DNA of 64,000 nucleotides from Himantopus leucocephalus. Its lineage: Eukaryota > Chordata > Aves > Charadriiformes > Recurvirostridae. Every line of letters starts with the position of its first letter. Positions within the stretch are counted from its first letter, which is position 1. Position numbers and translations under genes: made by a program. Shown here one piece after another: positions 50,325-63,600 of this stretch. The stretch lies in NCBI GenBank assembly GCA_003993805.1, contig RSEF01000001.1:147893239-147957238 (forward strand). Reading direction: 5' to 3'. The notes under the pieces were generated by a model. The model was given only the letters and a program-made list of their open reading frames with translations. It ran no database searches and was not told the origin of the DNA.

Positions 50325-53300
50325 AGAAGTGTGGGCTTCACGTACCGACCTGAAATAGCTGTAGAAGTAACAAGATCAAGGAGGCCATACCCATTTGAAA
50401 GTCAAACGCTCTCTCCGAGACCTGCCTTGTTACCAAAAAGCTCTGACCTGAATTGTGGCTTCCAGCCCTTTTCATTTAGTGTCTGAAGGGAGGACGGGAT
50501 TAGTCCCTGACAGCCCTTGCAGCCCTCTGTCCTTCAGGGTCTGCTCCACAGGCACCAAAATCCTTTGGAGGCTCCATCAACTAGCAAAAGGGATCATCAT
50601 CCTTACTAACTCCAGCCTCGCGCTGCTGGCTGTGCACAGATCAGCCAGTGTTCGTGCAACTGTCCCAAACATACCCCTGAGCCCTCGTGTTAGGGTTAGG
50701 CCTGCTGCAAACTTCGTTCGGGACTTGCCTTTACCCGACCCGAGGTCTTACAGAGGCCATAACTGGGAAACAAAGAGGTATCTGTCTCTTGTAGATACAC
50801 CGAAGAGACAGTGCACTGCAGTCGGTGATGCTCTCACTAAGTGGGCAACGTGGATATCATAATCGTTTGGTTATATTTATTTCCTTTGGGAGGCGTTCGT
50901 TTAGTCAAAATTATATAGGTTTTAAATGTGTATGCTCAATGAGAAAGAAGGGTGTTGTACCACACTGCCAAAATGCAATTCCCTTTCTCTAATCTATTTG
51001 GAAAATATTTAACTTCATTTCAACATGCAATTAGATTAGGTTCTTATTGGACTATTAAAATCTTCAGAATAATCATCCATCTAAAAGCTATTCCACAGCT
51101 TGAATTACTGGTATTTTCTATTTTTATATAATGTATTTGGTAAGAACCCAAATAGCTTTTAATTTTTTTATGTAGCTGCCAAATCATAATACAGTAGGTC
51201 AGAGAATGCCTGAAGCAAAATATAATCCATGATATATAGGCTTTTTTTCCCCCTTTTCTCTTGCAGACCTGGGTAATGGATGGGCACAAGCAGTTTCACA
51301 TGCTGTTCTGCATCACAGGATTTAGTCAGAATTAGCTCACTGAAATAATTACATATTTTCCATACTCCTGTTGATTAATGAAGGAAGGAAAGGTAAAATA
51401 TCTGAACTAAAGTAGACAAGACAAAAGAAGGAAGACTTTCTGTACCTTTTTTTTAGTGGAAAGACATACCTATTTTCTAAACACTGTTTAAAATGTATTT
51501 TAGTATTACTACAGACTTACAAGCTACATCAGCATATGAATTTATGCATACTCAATAACTCAATTCTATTTAACATGTATTAAGTGGCATTAGTAACGAT
51601 TAATAACATAAACAACACTAATGTGTGTAACCTAAGGAGGAGACAAGAGGGTGCAAATAAATGTTTTTGCATTTCTGCCTTGTAGAAGTCACCATGCAGC
51701 AACCCAGTACTTCCTGCGTATTTAAAGATTGTTGTTTTCAGCTCCGCATTCTTTTCCTCCAAGCATCGTCTGAGTCGCTTTCGAAGAATGTTGCTTCTTA
51801 CTGCTCTGCTCTTCATTCAGCAAAAATTGGGAAAGTAAAGCCCCAAGGCACCCAGTGATTACCCCAGCATAAAGGCCAGTGAAATGAGGCAGAGTTCAAA
51901 CTCCAGAGTTTCAAATGTGGGAACGCATATGAAAAGGGACATGAACTGAGAAAAATCAGAAAGTAGTTCTACATTTGCTGGTATTCATCACACACACACA
52001 CCCCTTTTGTAGGAGACAGGCAGTTCTACTCCAGTGTCTGGGATAGAAAAGTGCGAACTTCCCAAATTTTATTGTACGCAGTGACCATCTCTAAAGTACA
52101 TCTCCCATTCCCAATTGATATGACATTCATTTTCAAGATGATAAATATATTAATCAAAATAAAGTAAGTCCTTGTAGGAGTCAGAGAAGGTTCAAAGTTA
52201 GTCACTACTATGGACTTCACCACTGTTAATTTTACCTGGGAGGCACTTAGCCACAATGCCAGGCAGATAAATGGAGCAAAGTGAAAACAAAATGATACTT
52301 TGTGCACTCTGGCTGTACAGTGCAGCCAATCCTCTGAACCTTTGGAGATGCACAGCAAAACCTGAGGATCATAAACCACAAGAACTGCAAAAACTAGTGT
52401 TAAGCATAAGATTTTTACCAAATGAACACCTAATTATTAATATTATGTAGTTTTATTATATGTTTATAAGAAGATGATCATGTAAAATAAATACCAAAGA
52501 AAAGAGCTGAAACTGGTGTGTCACTTTGGCATAAAATGGAAAATACAACCCAGTACGTGCAACCAAGATTGACTACCTTGTTCTGGATTATTCACCTAAG
52601 AATTTGGAGGTTTTAATTCATTAACGTCAAACTAAGATTAATCACATGATTTTTCTTTGTGAATACTGAAAGCAGCCACGTACATCTGAAGCTAAAGTAC
52701 TGAACATAGGTTCATAGAAATAGCATAATTCATTTTATGTTATGGAAGTAAAATCATCATACACCAACAGACTTTGTACTACAAACAACTTAACGTATCA
52801 GAAGATCCCATATTAAATTTCTTGCCAAAGCCGATGAGGTTTAGGATCCATAGTGACTTAGACATTTATAACATTTACTGAGTCTTATTTATGACTTACA
52901 TCATTATTAGCAGAGCTGATTAATTTTTAAAGCTATGTAATTCATCTGCAAAGTGACAATAGGATGGTTAAACTGAAGACAAAAAGCAGAAAACCAACAT
53001 ATCCTTCAGTAGCATTTCTACATGAAAAAACTAACCTTAAAATCAAATTCCATCTAGCCTTTACTCAATCCTGATGTTCATCAAACATACCTCTCCTTGG
53101 AACTTGTATCAACCATTGCTATGTGTGAACCAATTTTGCTAACAATTTATTCAGCAGCATTCAACAGACAATTGTTTAGATAATCAATTTTGCTTTGGTA
53201 CTAGAGAATATAAGAGAATGTTTTAATTTTTGTTTACATCAGAAATATGAGAAACTGAAAAAAAAAAAAATTCAGCTTTTCAGAAGGGGCTTCTACAGAA

Positions 53301-55417
53301 GCAGATTGATGACCCGAATTTTCAAACTTGACATTGCTCTCCTTTGGCTTGCTATAGAAGTAAGCAGAGCACTTAAAAAGCAACCATCCCAAATCAGAAC
53401 CACTGTTATCTGACAATTTTTTCCTTTGCAAAATAAGTTGATTCATAAAGAAATTACACCAAAATTACACAAATCACCACTGAAATAAGTATTAGCTGTC
53501 AGTCTTCTTGGCCATAGGAGCAGAGTGAACAAGAATATCAGCAATATGCCGTCTGAGCTGCCGTGTCAGCATTAGAAATTCTCCCATTAGGCATACAGCT
53601 CAAAAAATAAACAGAGACAATTTAAAACATCATGTTTCGCAGCTGTTTTGGACTTCAGTCATCATGCATCAATAATACATCTAAACACGTACATTTATAA
53701 CTTCCAGTTAACTTTCAGGTCAGATCCTCAGTCTATTTTAGGAATATCAACCCTGCATTCAAAAGGATAATTATGCTTCATGCAGATACGCCCAAGATAT
53801 AAACACTTCCCAGACAGGCACAGCCTTGGTCTCATGGTACCGGGATGGGTGGTACAGCAAAACCACTTGTGAGCGGTGCGTTTCCATATTCCACATTTCC
53901 CTTCAGCATTCTAGAAACAAAGACCAAGAGGAAAAAAAAAAACCTTCCCAAACTCACCGAGTTAATTACGGTGATACATGGCGCATCTGGTCAGTGCGTA
54001 TGCATCACACCTTCCAGTCCAGGTGGATAAAACTGCATGTGCAAAGCTCATGCAACACCTCCACCACATCCCTGCACATTAGGCTTCTTGCTACATCGCT
54101 CATATGCTCCCTTAGCCCCTGCAGTAGCTCCATACCTGTCACAATAACCACATAAATGGTGGCAGCATATGATTTTGCAACTAACTGCACTATTACTGTC
54201 AACCAAGCTAACTAGTTCAGCGGCATCTGAAAAGGTGCGACTACAGTTTAGACATACCCTAAAATGAGTATTTCAGATATTCTTTGCTCCTCAGCTATTA
54301 AACATAGCTTCAGAAAATTCCAAGCAATGCAACTGCCTAGCTAATAAAAACTAGATTATTACTGATGGGATTTAACACAAAATTTGCATAAACACTAATG
54401 AAAGCTACAGCAGTAAACAGGCTCCATGCATAGTGATGAGATTAAACAAGAAATCTGATAAACCGAGTGGAAATTCTGCAGTTTGTTTAATCTTTTAAAG
54501 AAGCAGTGAAAATATATTTTTATTGCTTTCAGATTGTACTGGCACACACCCAAACATTTCATGTGCACAAAGATGGCTTTTTGTAAAGATGTGAGCAGGA
54601 GTTAGAAAGAAAAATAAGCAGGGCACTAAAAATTTGATTACAAGCATGCGAGCACACACAGAGAAAGCGCTCTGTGAAGACAGATCTGAAACATGAAAGG
54701 GGACAAAAAGACGGTGATACATTTACTTTCAGACCATCTCCTTAGTCTCTCAAAGATAAAGTATATAAAAATACTGCTATTGACCATCACTCAACGGAAC
54801 CAAAATGCTCTCTTTGCAGCAGACCATGAGACTAAGCAGTAGCACAGCAAAAGGCAGTCAAGCTTGGAATTACACGTGTTTTCATCAGGTTCCCTGAATC
54901 CAGGCAGCGCTTATCAAATGGGCCACTTTCGGGACTTCAGACCCTTATCTAATCTAGATGGACAGAAGAGAAGAGGTGAGCTGAGAACAGACAGGCAACA
55001 CTGGCAGCTTTTCAAACTACTTGTGCTAAAAGTATCTTTGTCTCCCATAAAAAAGTGATTGTAAATATTTCAAATTATAGCTCAGGTGTAAATAGTGAGC
55101 TGCTTCATTTCAGCTTAAACAGAGATCCACGTGTAAAGCCTAGTTCCCTGAGGCCAAAAATACACTCCTATAGGGGATGCATATTGATACTGATCGAGTA
55201 ACCCTCCTTTTATACATAATTTTAAATCATTTTAAAAGATCCAGCCTGAAGAAGCTCTTTTTCCAGTCACCTGTGAAAACTGGGGTGATGACACCATACA
55301 AAAATACCCTCCCAAGTGGTCCATGAAAGCATTCGGCTGAATGAAGACTGGTTTCCTACAGCTTTTTGCATCACACTTGAACCAAACTGCCTCCAGATCC
55401 CCTGTGTCTCCAAGACT
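50325..55417. other. Intronic DNA, no gene recognised
   Basis: Part of 50455-50870 is GC-richer with a 135-codon plus frame that has no domain; it includes TTAGGGTTAGG (50690), less than two telomeric units. A strong pyrimidine tract and TTGCAG at 51241-51266 lack a supported exon. The rest is AT-rich and quiet; a 131-codon minus frame at 52026-52421 has no recognisable family. Confidence 0.42.
51989..52000. repeat. (CA)6 microsatellite
   Basis: Six CA units followed by CCCC. Confidence 0.7.
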
Positions 55418-57304
55418 TCACAGAATCAAAGAAGTGCTAGCTGGAACGAATTTCTGCCCAGTCTTCTGCCCAAGTGGGAACTATTGCTAACAGCAGATCA
55501 AGTCAGCCACAGCTCTGTCCAAATGAGTCTCAAAATCCTCTGAGGACAGAGATTAAACCACTTCTGTGGGCAACCTCTTCCAGTGCTGCTCTGCCCCTGC
55601 AGATGATAGTTCCTCTCTACTGTTCAATCCCAAGTTACAAGGTGTGCCATTACATCCCTCTTTTTGCCATCTGCCACTACTGAACAGAGATCACCTTTAA
55701 CATCTTTGTAAACGCCCTTCAAGAAGTTTTAGGCTGCTACTGGACTGTTCTTCAGATTCCTCTTTTCCAGACTATGCAAGCCCAATTCTTGCAGCCACAT
55801 TCCTTATGCCTCTCACCATTTTGCTAGGCCTTCTACTCTTCTACCTACCTCTTGAAGTGGGGGGCCTCCAGAACTGAATGGAGTATTCCAGACAGCCTCA
55901 CAAACACTAAGAAGAGGGGAGAAAAACTTTCCTTGAAGTGCTGCTTCTAGTGTACCCTAGTGCCTGATTTGCCTTATTTGCAATGAGAGCACATTTATGG
56001 CTCATGATCAATTCAACATAACATGAGGTTAATTTGCATCAGGTGCTGAACTTTTTATTTCTCCTAAGTCAACTTCAAGTGGTTTCTGCTGTCCCAGTCC
56101 TCAGGGTTTTTGAACTCTCTCTGGATTGAAGCTCTACCATCCAGTATGTCAAACAATGTAATTTAGTGTATCTGCAAATTTGCACAAAGTGCATCTTGCT
56201 TCCAGTGTCAGTCTCAGTCTCATCCCCTAGAGTACCCTGCTTGCTAAGGGCAGCCAACTGGATGTAAGGCATTACCAATTTTTCAGCAGCTAATTTTCAA
56301 CCCATCGAAAATTCCACTTGCCTAGCCCATACTTCTTCAGCTTCCAGATGAAACCTCTATGGGAGACAGTGGCAAAAGCCCTGCTGAATTCAAGGCAACT
56401 ACTGCTCTCCCTCACCCCTGTAGCCAGTCATTGCATCCAAGGCAGCAATAAGGTGAGTCAAGAATAATTTGCCCTTGCTAAATCCATGCTGACTGTTTCT
56501 GACTGTCATCTTGTTCTTCACATGTTTGGGAATGAGAATATACTCCCAAGATCTTTCCAGGCTATGAGGTGAAGCTGGCCTATAGTTGCATGGACGCTCC
56601 TTCTTGCCTTCCTTAGAGACAGGTAAAATGTCAGCCTTTTTTCATTCACTGGGGACCTCCTCCAACTGCAGTTTTTCTGTAGTGGTCTCACATCTGTCAG
56701 CTCTTTCAGCCCCCTCAGCAGCTCCCATCCAGTCCCACTAATCTGAATATATCCAGCTTCTCCAAGTGGCCCCTGACCTGCTGCTCTCCAGCTGTTGGCT
56801 GTGCCTCTTTTCTCGGAAAACGCTGGCATATACAGAGGCAGGGGAACAGGCTTCTCCGTGAGGCAAATAAAGCATTTAGTGCTCCCATTTTCCTGTACCA
56901 TCACCTACTAGCTTGTCTCTTCTATTCGCCAATGAATTTTCAGCTTTCCCGAACTTCCCTTTTTGCTATCGATCTAATTCGAGAATCCCTTCTTGTTACT
57001 TAAGCTAGTTTTTGCTCTAACTGGCCTCTTTTTTTTTTCCTTCTTGATTTCATTCCTATGCGACCAAGCTATGCTTTTGTACTCCTCCTCTGTTATCTGT
57101 CCTTGTTTTTGTATGCTCCACTTTTTGCATGCTGCCTTTCTGAGTTTCAATTCCCAAAGCAGTTCCTTGCCTAGTCAAGGGGGCCTTCTTTAAAAGTCCC
57201 CAGTCTTCTTGCACAACAGGATTATTTTTTTCCTGAGCCGTCAATAAGTCTTCATGAAAATTAAGCCTTATGTGGGAGGACTGAGGAGCCTGCCACTCAG
57301 GCAC
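55418..57304 (-). mobile_element. Old CR1 LINE, ORF2 and 3' end, antisense
   Basis: The plus strand begins TCACAGAATCAAAG, the reversed CR1 3' terminus, and then shows, in reverse order, the CR1 3'UTR, ORF2 end and reverse transcriptase. In minus frames I read FSRAFATVSH (family FSKAFDTVSH, near 56356-56392), QHGFSKGK near 56480, and a KKGKKE/NYRPAS-type segment before it. Further upstream (57304 to about 57060) is pre-reverse-transcriptase sequence including NPVVQEDWGLLKKAPL. Many stops and frameshifts make it inactive. Divergence is clearly greater than in the 30.8-kb copy, so it is an older insertion. Confidence 0.82.
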
Positions 57305-57310
57305 CTGTCC

Positions 57311-58048
57311 TCACCTCTGCCCCCAGAGCCCTACAGTCACCTTCAATCTGCTGAAGGCTTTTCCTGGCCGCTTCACTGATGCCAGTCTAGATGAGCTGCC
57401 AGGGAAGCAGTCAGAAAGCCAGATAAGCCGTGGCAGCCTCTCTGCAACACCGTGGATCCAGGCTCCAGGCAAGCAGCAGATCGCCCCGTGTGACCGATCT
57501 GGCTGGCAAACAGGATGCTCTGTCCCACAGAGGCCAAAGTCACAAACCACTAACACTTGCCATGGCATCTTCATAGGATGGGTCTGAATTCGGTGAGGCA
57601 AGGTGTCCAGCCTACAGTTCCCCCGCCAGCAGAAATCATCCATATTCCTCTGCCGATGAAGCCCAGGCAAACAGCCACGAACAGAGACGGAGCCTTCTGT
57701 GTGTGCATCTGCCAACCTCCCCCCAGTCCAACGCTTAAAAACTGGTAGGGGACACCTACCAAGGTTAATCTGACCTGATAGCTGGGAGAGAGAGAGAGCA
57801 CCACAAGCTGGGGCTAATCCAGCCCCACGCAGGCACCGGCTGGCCGGCCACATGGCAGCTGCCTGGGGCCACGGGCAACTGCCTACTGCCCCTCCGCCAC
57901 CAGAGCGGGTCAGAGAGAAGCGCCGGGGAAGGGAGCACAGGTCCTCTCGGCTAAAGTCTGTGGTGGCTATTTTAGGACCACTGAGATCACCACCCATCTG
58001 GCCAGCTTGAAACACGTTCGACAATGAGTTAAAATGTGTGACAGGCAC
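57311..58048 (-). mobile_element. CR1 ORF1 remnant with esterase-like segment
   Basis: This 245-codon minus frame is GC-richer than its surroundings (I count about 23 CpG). Residues about 164-212 (57413-57559) read VLVVCDFGLCGTEHPVCQPD, then SHGAICCLPGAWIHGVAERL and PRLIWLSD. This matches the start of the SGNH/GDSL-type esterase domain of CR1 ORF1 (family pattern VVGDSLLRGTE…CRPD…CCLPGA…DVAERLP). The GDS nucleophile motif has become CDF, so no activity is expected. After about residue 212 the homologous sequence continues in another frame. The first 160 residues are not recognised and may be ORF1 upstream sequence. About one ORF's length between this and the ORF2 part is missing, consistent with an internal deletion in one element. 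Confidence 0.7.
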
Positions 58049-60594
58049 AGAAACAGGCAGCGAAGTTACGTAAGCTTTTTTTTTTTTCCCTTTGGAAACC
58101 AGGCTAAGAAGTCACCCCCACACACGCATACGTCCTCCGTATCAGCAAACTACTTTTGCCAAATCCCAGGCCAACTATTAGCACGTACTTATTTCACTCA
58201 CCGAATATGAATAACATCCTGATTTCCTTCTCCATTCCTTTCTTCTCTTGGAAACCTTCCTAGGAACTATTGAGACCATATAGTCAGAATATGCTCTTTT
58301 TGTTTCTACACAATGGGGGAAAGATACAGGATGTTTCCACAATACATGATTTTCTCTAACCCCCTTCTTCCAACACGCTGCTATAAAAAAAAACAAACCA
58401 GAATTTGTTTTATGCCTAAACAAAGAAGATGAAACAGGTGCTAAAAACCCAAGTCTTCCTGCTGGACAGTTTTTTGCATTACTGTTATATCAAGACATAA
58501 TCTAAATGGCCCAACAGCTTTAAAAGGTTATTGCAGATTTGCTACCATAAAGTTGAAAATGTAGCCTTACATAATGTAGCATATTTTCCCCACAGTAGAA
58601 ATATTACAAAAATTAATGTAATACTACCCACTACCAAGCCTATATGGTTCAATAACCCATTATTTTGGAAATTAACGTCTGCCACATTCCTCAAAGTAGA
58701 TTCAATCCAAGATACAAGTTATAGTAAAATGAAGAACAAAAATGAAAAATAAAAAAGCTTGAGTCAAATCTACTGATTGGCATTTTAGCTGTAATGTAAA
58801 AGAAAACCAATTCTAATTCTTTGTGGGATTTAGGCAACTGATGTAATATGAGCAAATTATATTGATTTTTTTCCCCCTCAACAGCTATGATTTAGATAAT
58901 GAAAAGAAAACACCAAACAGCATTAAGAAAAACAGAAATGAAAGCCTGCAGGTTCAAGCCAGGTTGCTCCATGCAGTCCTTTTTATAAATAAAAATCTAG
59001 AAACACTAATTACTTTTTCCTTCAGTACTCATTATCACGTATGTCATGCTTGCTGAAGTCTTAGCTAACAACTGAAGGTTCAGGGTCATAATTTCTGACA
59101 TGTCGGTTATTGCTAGCCAATGACTGAGACTGAGTTTTAATAGATGCCACAAAGCTAACTAACTTCAATCAGGCACTCTGAAAAGTCACCACAAAAAGCC
59201 TTTGTGTTGCTGAAGCCAGAAAATAACCTTATGAGGAATGGAAGGTGATAGTATGACATTATTTAATGCACTATAGGGTGAGGGGGGAGAACATAAATCA
59301 ATCTGTCATTGCCTAAGAAGCTGGACATAAAACATGTTTTTCCTGACAAGCCTAATTGTCAAATTGCAGCTCACCATACAGTTTTGGAAGAGGTCAGATT
59401 GCCCGCCCTAAGCAATGGTAACTAGCTAGATGCAAAGGGAAGCTGCAAGTCCAGTATCAATTTCTCCAAAGCCATAGTAAGACTTGAGATGTAAGCATCA
59501 AACTTAATTGTCTAGATTGCAGGAATGCAGACATTTAAAGAAGGGACGGGCAAATCTATCTTTCAGGCCCACTGTCTTAGAGTGGAGTGGCAAAGTGATG
59601 TTAACTTGAATAGAAACTACTGCAAAAATAATGAAATAAACTATTGCTGTCTTCTTTAAAAAGGGAATTGACTTTTATGGATTAATAGGCAGAAAATTAC
59701 TAAACAATCAAGCTTTATTACTAACCTTCCCCCTGTTCTTTAGAGAAGAAAGCCTTCACTTGAAACATTTTTGGCCGGTGGACCAAAGCAAATTAGGCTG
59801 TGTTCTTTCCAACTCTATCCTAACACAAGCTCTTCAATACAAGATTGCATTTGCAGACCTCTGGTGTGAAAAGAGTTATACTCTTTTTGCAGTTTGGAAA
59901 AAAAAAACCATCAAAACCCACAAACCAACCCATATATACAAACCCATATATGCAAACTATACAACTTAATGTAAGAAATGTTACCCCTTCATTCTGCAAG
60001 TACACAATCCTCTTTGCAAGTCAAGATACCCACGACTGCTTGGTATGAGGGGGGACCTATGGAAGTATTTCTTCCAACTCCAACACAAACTACGGAATAT
60101 TGCAGTGATTAAGCAGAAACTCAGTCCTTCCCCATCAAGAAGAGAGTCCTCCTTTTATCTTTCTGGGAGTTTTCCCATAAAAGTGTAGTTCGGAGAAAAG
60201 CAGGCAGCACTAGCAGTCTCAATGATTGCTTACCTGGGTCTGTAACATCACAACACACCAAGAGAAAACACTGCAAATCATACCGCCAAAAAAATCTTCG
60301 CTCTTAAAAGATGCTTTAAAGTTGCACTGCTAGCACTAATAAACTCACACTGGCTGCCATGTAGGTATTTCAGTACCAGACTAAGAATGGGTGATCCAAA
60401 TCCTTCTGCTTCTGCATCCGTCTGCATTTCCGTGTTTCACCAATAATGGAAATGCTACTGCAATCTGTTCCTATGGATGCTGTAAGGACCCCACTTGCTC
60501 GTATTTCAGATTTCTCCATAATGGGAAGTACTCCTGCGAGTATGGAAGAATACCTACATACTTTCCACAGAGAAGTGCTATTTTGGTGTTCATG
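58049..60594. other. Intronic DNA, nothing recognised
   Basis: AT-rich unique sequence with a T-run at 58076-58088 and a 14-bp tandem at 59928. No frame has a recognisable domain. Confidence 0.5.
59928..59955 (+). repeat. 14-bp tandem repeat, two copies
   Basis: ACCCATATATACAA is followed directly by ACCCATATATGCAA, one mismatch apart. Confidence 0.6.
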
Positions 60595-60636
60595 TTGGCA
60601 AATGTGACACCCATCCACAAGAAGGGCCGGAAGGAG
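60595..60636 (+). mobile_element. CR1 ORF2 stub abutting an assembly gap
   Basis: The 42 bases before the gap read LANVTPIHKKGRKE, a hallmark of CR1 ORF2 before the reverse-transcriptase core (…NVTPIYKKGRKEDPGNY). The sequence to the left is not CR1 and the sequence right of the gap is not either. Confidence 0.82.
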
Positions 60637-60646
60637 NNNNNNNNNN
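60637..60646. other. Assembly gap (10 N)
   Basis: Ten N between a CR1 stub and a T-run followed by unique sequence. The length convention differs from the 100-N gaps, so it was probably made by a different assembly step. Confidence 0.95.
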
Positions 60647-63600
60647 TTTTTTGCTGGGAAGCTACAAAATAACAGGAAAAAAGCAGTACTAACTTAAAGC
60701 CTACAACCTTCAGGCACCACTCTTTGGAGTTCAACAATGGCACTCTTGTTATTGCTCAGCTGGAGGCAGAGGTTACTATTCTTCATTATGCTTTGCTGGA
60801 TATCTAAATTGCAATACAGAGTCATGACAGTTCTCTTTGTCCCTCTTGTATTACTCAGGTTCTGTTTTTTGCTCATAAGGTAACCCCCAAAACCCATATA
60901 TGATTTTGCTTTCTTACTACCTTGCTATTCCTGAGTTGGATTTGACATCATAAAATTTCAAAGCTTAAAAAGTGATTCTGGTCCTATCACTGGTGAGATT
61001 CTTATGATTTAATTCAGTGTGGAGCCAATACTGCTGTCATCCTTCAATGAATAATACTTAAGCTTTTGTCATCCCACATTCCCTACTGGAAGCATTGCTG
61101 GCTGGTGTAGTCATGTATTAAGCAAGTCCAGTGTGATGAACTTGCCCTGATTTCTCAAAGCATCCTTCCCTAACTAGGATAGTAAAAATTTTAGAAATGA
61201 AACAGGCTAGGAATATATGTTGGTAGATGATATTCCATGGTGCTTAAACGAGAATAATAGTCTAGAATCTGTGTTTTAATCTATCTATGAAAGCTTCCAG
61301 ACTCTCTTAAGACTCTCTAAAAGAGGCATCCTCATTATGAGGTTGAGGACTTTTTAGACTGATTTCAGAAACTGTTTCCTGCTGATCTAATCTTTACTCA
61401 CATATACAGACTCCCCCTAAATATGGTAAATGGTTGCCTATATCCCTCATCCCCTCTCCAACTTTTATATACAGAAGCTACAAAGGGAGCTACAAAAGGT
61501 CTTGTAAGGCAATCTCCTAGGCTTGTCTCTTACCAGGTTTTTAAATATATTGCTAGGTGTGCAGGTGGAAGCAGTGTGGTGCCTGCTGCAGCGCAGAGCA
61601 AGCTGTCTCCTATTGCAGTCCCCTTATGTTCAAAGCCGCAGCCAGTGCTGGCTGTGGTCACAGAGCGTGTGGGAGGAAAACAGATCACTGTCTGTCCCTC
61701 TTCTGTATCACCCCCAGAGTATTTCCTTTTACACAATACAGCACAGGGACAGGGGGTTGGCATCTGCTCTCTCTGTAATTTTTCCAATTCAGCTTTCACG
61801 TCTTGGTCAATAGCCATCCTACACCAAGCCATTTCTGTGGTCTTACAATCTTGCACAGCTACTCATGACAGAAAAGATTTACTTTTAGCCCTCAGCCACC
61901 ATTTGCCTTTGTTTTTCCACCTCTCTGTAATTCAAAGAAATAATACACCTTTGAAAGCTGAGATATTTTCATACTAGGGCAATAAGCACAAATTGTATAA
62001 GTGCAGGAGGTGTTCATCTACATGCTTCCTGATGGAAGGTGCATAAAGAAGAGCTGGGGTGAAATGCACTCCATTTCTTTTCACTTTCTGAAATTCTCTA
62101 TGCAGTCACATGGATGGATAAATGCACAAATGTTTGTGAGCAACACCTGTGCATTTATATACATGTCTTGGGGCGAAGGGTCCTGAAAAATCACTGCCTC
62201 AGCTGTAGCACCCCAGATTGTCGGAGAAGGTGAGCTGTTCATTGAGGCAAGTCCACAGGCAGTGGATTCAACAGAATAGACTGAGTTTAAGGTGGTCTAT
62301 CCTTACACTGGATTATTCTTCCTGCAATTTGTGGGTAGCCATAAAAAGCCTTAAATCCACACCTCCGGCTACTCTAAAGCTGAATGCAGATTAGAAGGCT
62401 ACTAGTGCTATATGCTAAAATAGGATGGTGTCTAGTCCCTCTTTGTCTCCATGAGCATGCATATTTTCACACTGCAGCAGCAAACTGGAGTCTGCAAGCA
62501 CGTGAGGATTATACACTTTTATCTCCCTATTTTTGTCACTCCTGTCAGTTGATTTTCTGCACTGTTTAGTTTTGCACATACAAGGAGATTGGTTTTCTGA
62601 CACCACAGAGCTTATTATGTTGAGCTGTAAGAATTTTTCATTTCACTAGGAAGACTTCAAAGCAGAAACTAAAAGCAGATGTTCAGGTTTGCTGAGCAGT
62701 CAGTTCTGGCTTGAAAATCTCCATAGCCTCTTTATTAACAGCCTCAAGTTTCTTGTTACTGATTGTCAAGAGGAAATTTGTTTGGAATGAAGCTTTGCTG
62801 TTAATTTGTATTGCTGCATTCTCAGTTTAGACCCAGAGAACCTTACATCCTTCATGACATCATCCACCAGAGGAAAGGCTCACTTAGTGGAGTATTAGTA
62901 AATAGTTTACTTGCAAGTATCTGACAAGCAAGACCACAAGTTTTATCCAAAGGAAAAGAAAAACAAAATCCACAATTTTGATTTTTTTTTTATTGGCATC
63001 CATTTACTTTATACCTCCAACTGCAGCCTCAGAAAATCTGAATGCCCCAGTGAGCATACCCAGAGAGTCTGATTTTGTTCCTGGGGATACTAAATAGCAT
63101 GTAGTTGCATTTGCTGTAAATAAAATGTGATGAATTCACAGTGACAGGATTGTATTTTCCAGGAGTTAGTATAAATTCAGGGAACTTTCCCCTTTTCCTA
63201 CTAGACTACCGTTCTACTTTATTAACTGGTGTTTTTTCTTCTGCTGTGTTTCTACAAAAAGAAGCACACAGAAAAAAAGCACTACCCAAGGTTACAAGTC
63301 CAGTCCATCTGTCCCAAAATACTATTGTAAAGTTTTTACAATTACAAAGTGAGAAATAAAATAGGAACATATTCTCACCCTGATAATACAATCACTAGGC
63401 AGCAAAAGCAGAGGGAAATAAAACTACCTGACTTTCCCCACCATTTGCAATCCCGAAAGGCTGTTGGCGTTACAGCATCAATACTGATGGAGAATCAAAT
63501 ATAGGAAGCAGTGTACATAAGGCTATCCTGACCCATTGGTGGAAATGGTCTCCGCCTATGGAAGAGCCTTTGTACAACAGACTGGAACTGCTCAGCTCTC

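Noticed and set aside
50690..50700. TTAGGGTTAGG, telomere-like
   Set aside because: Fewer than two full units; expected by chance.
52026..52421. 131-codon minus-strand frame with a hydrophobic start
   Set aside because: The signal-peptide look comes from a T-rich stretch; the rest has no family resemblance. A weak acceptor and donor exist but do not make a convincing exon.
61423..61977. 184-codon plus-strand frame
   Set aside because: No domain, no splice context and an overlapping 108-codon minus frame. A GDSLL string on the minus strand resembles the CR1 esterase motif, but the following residues do not fit.
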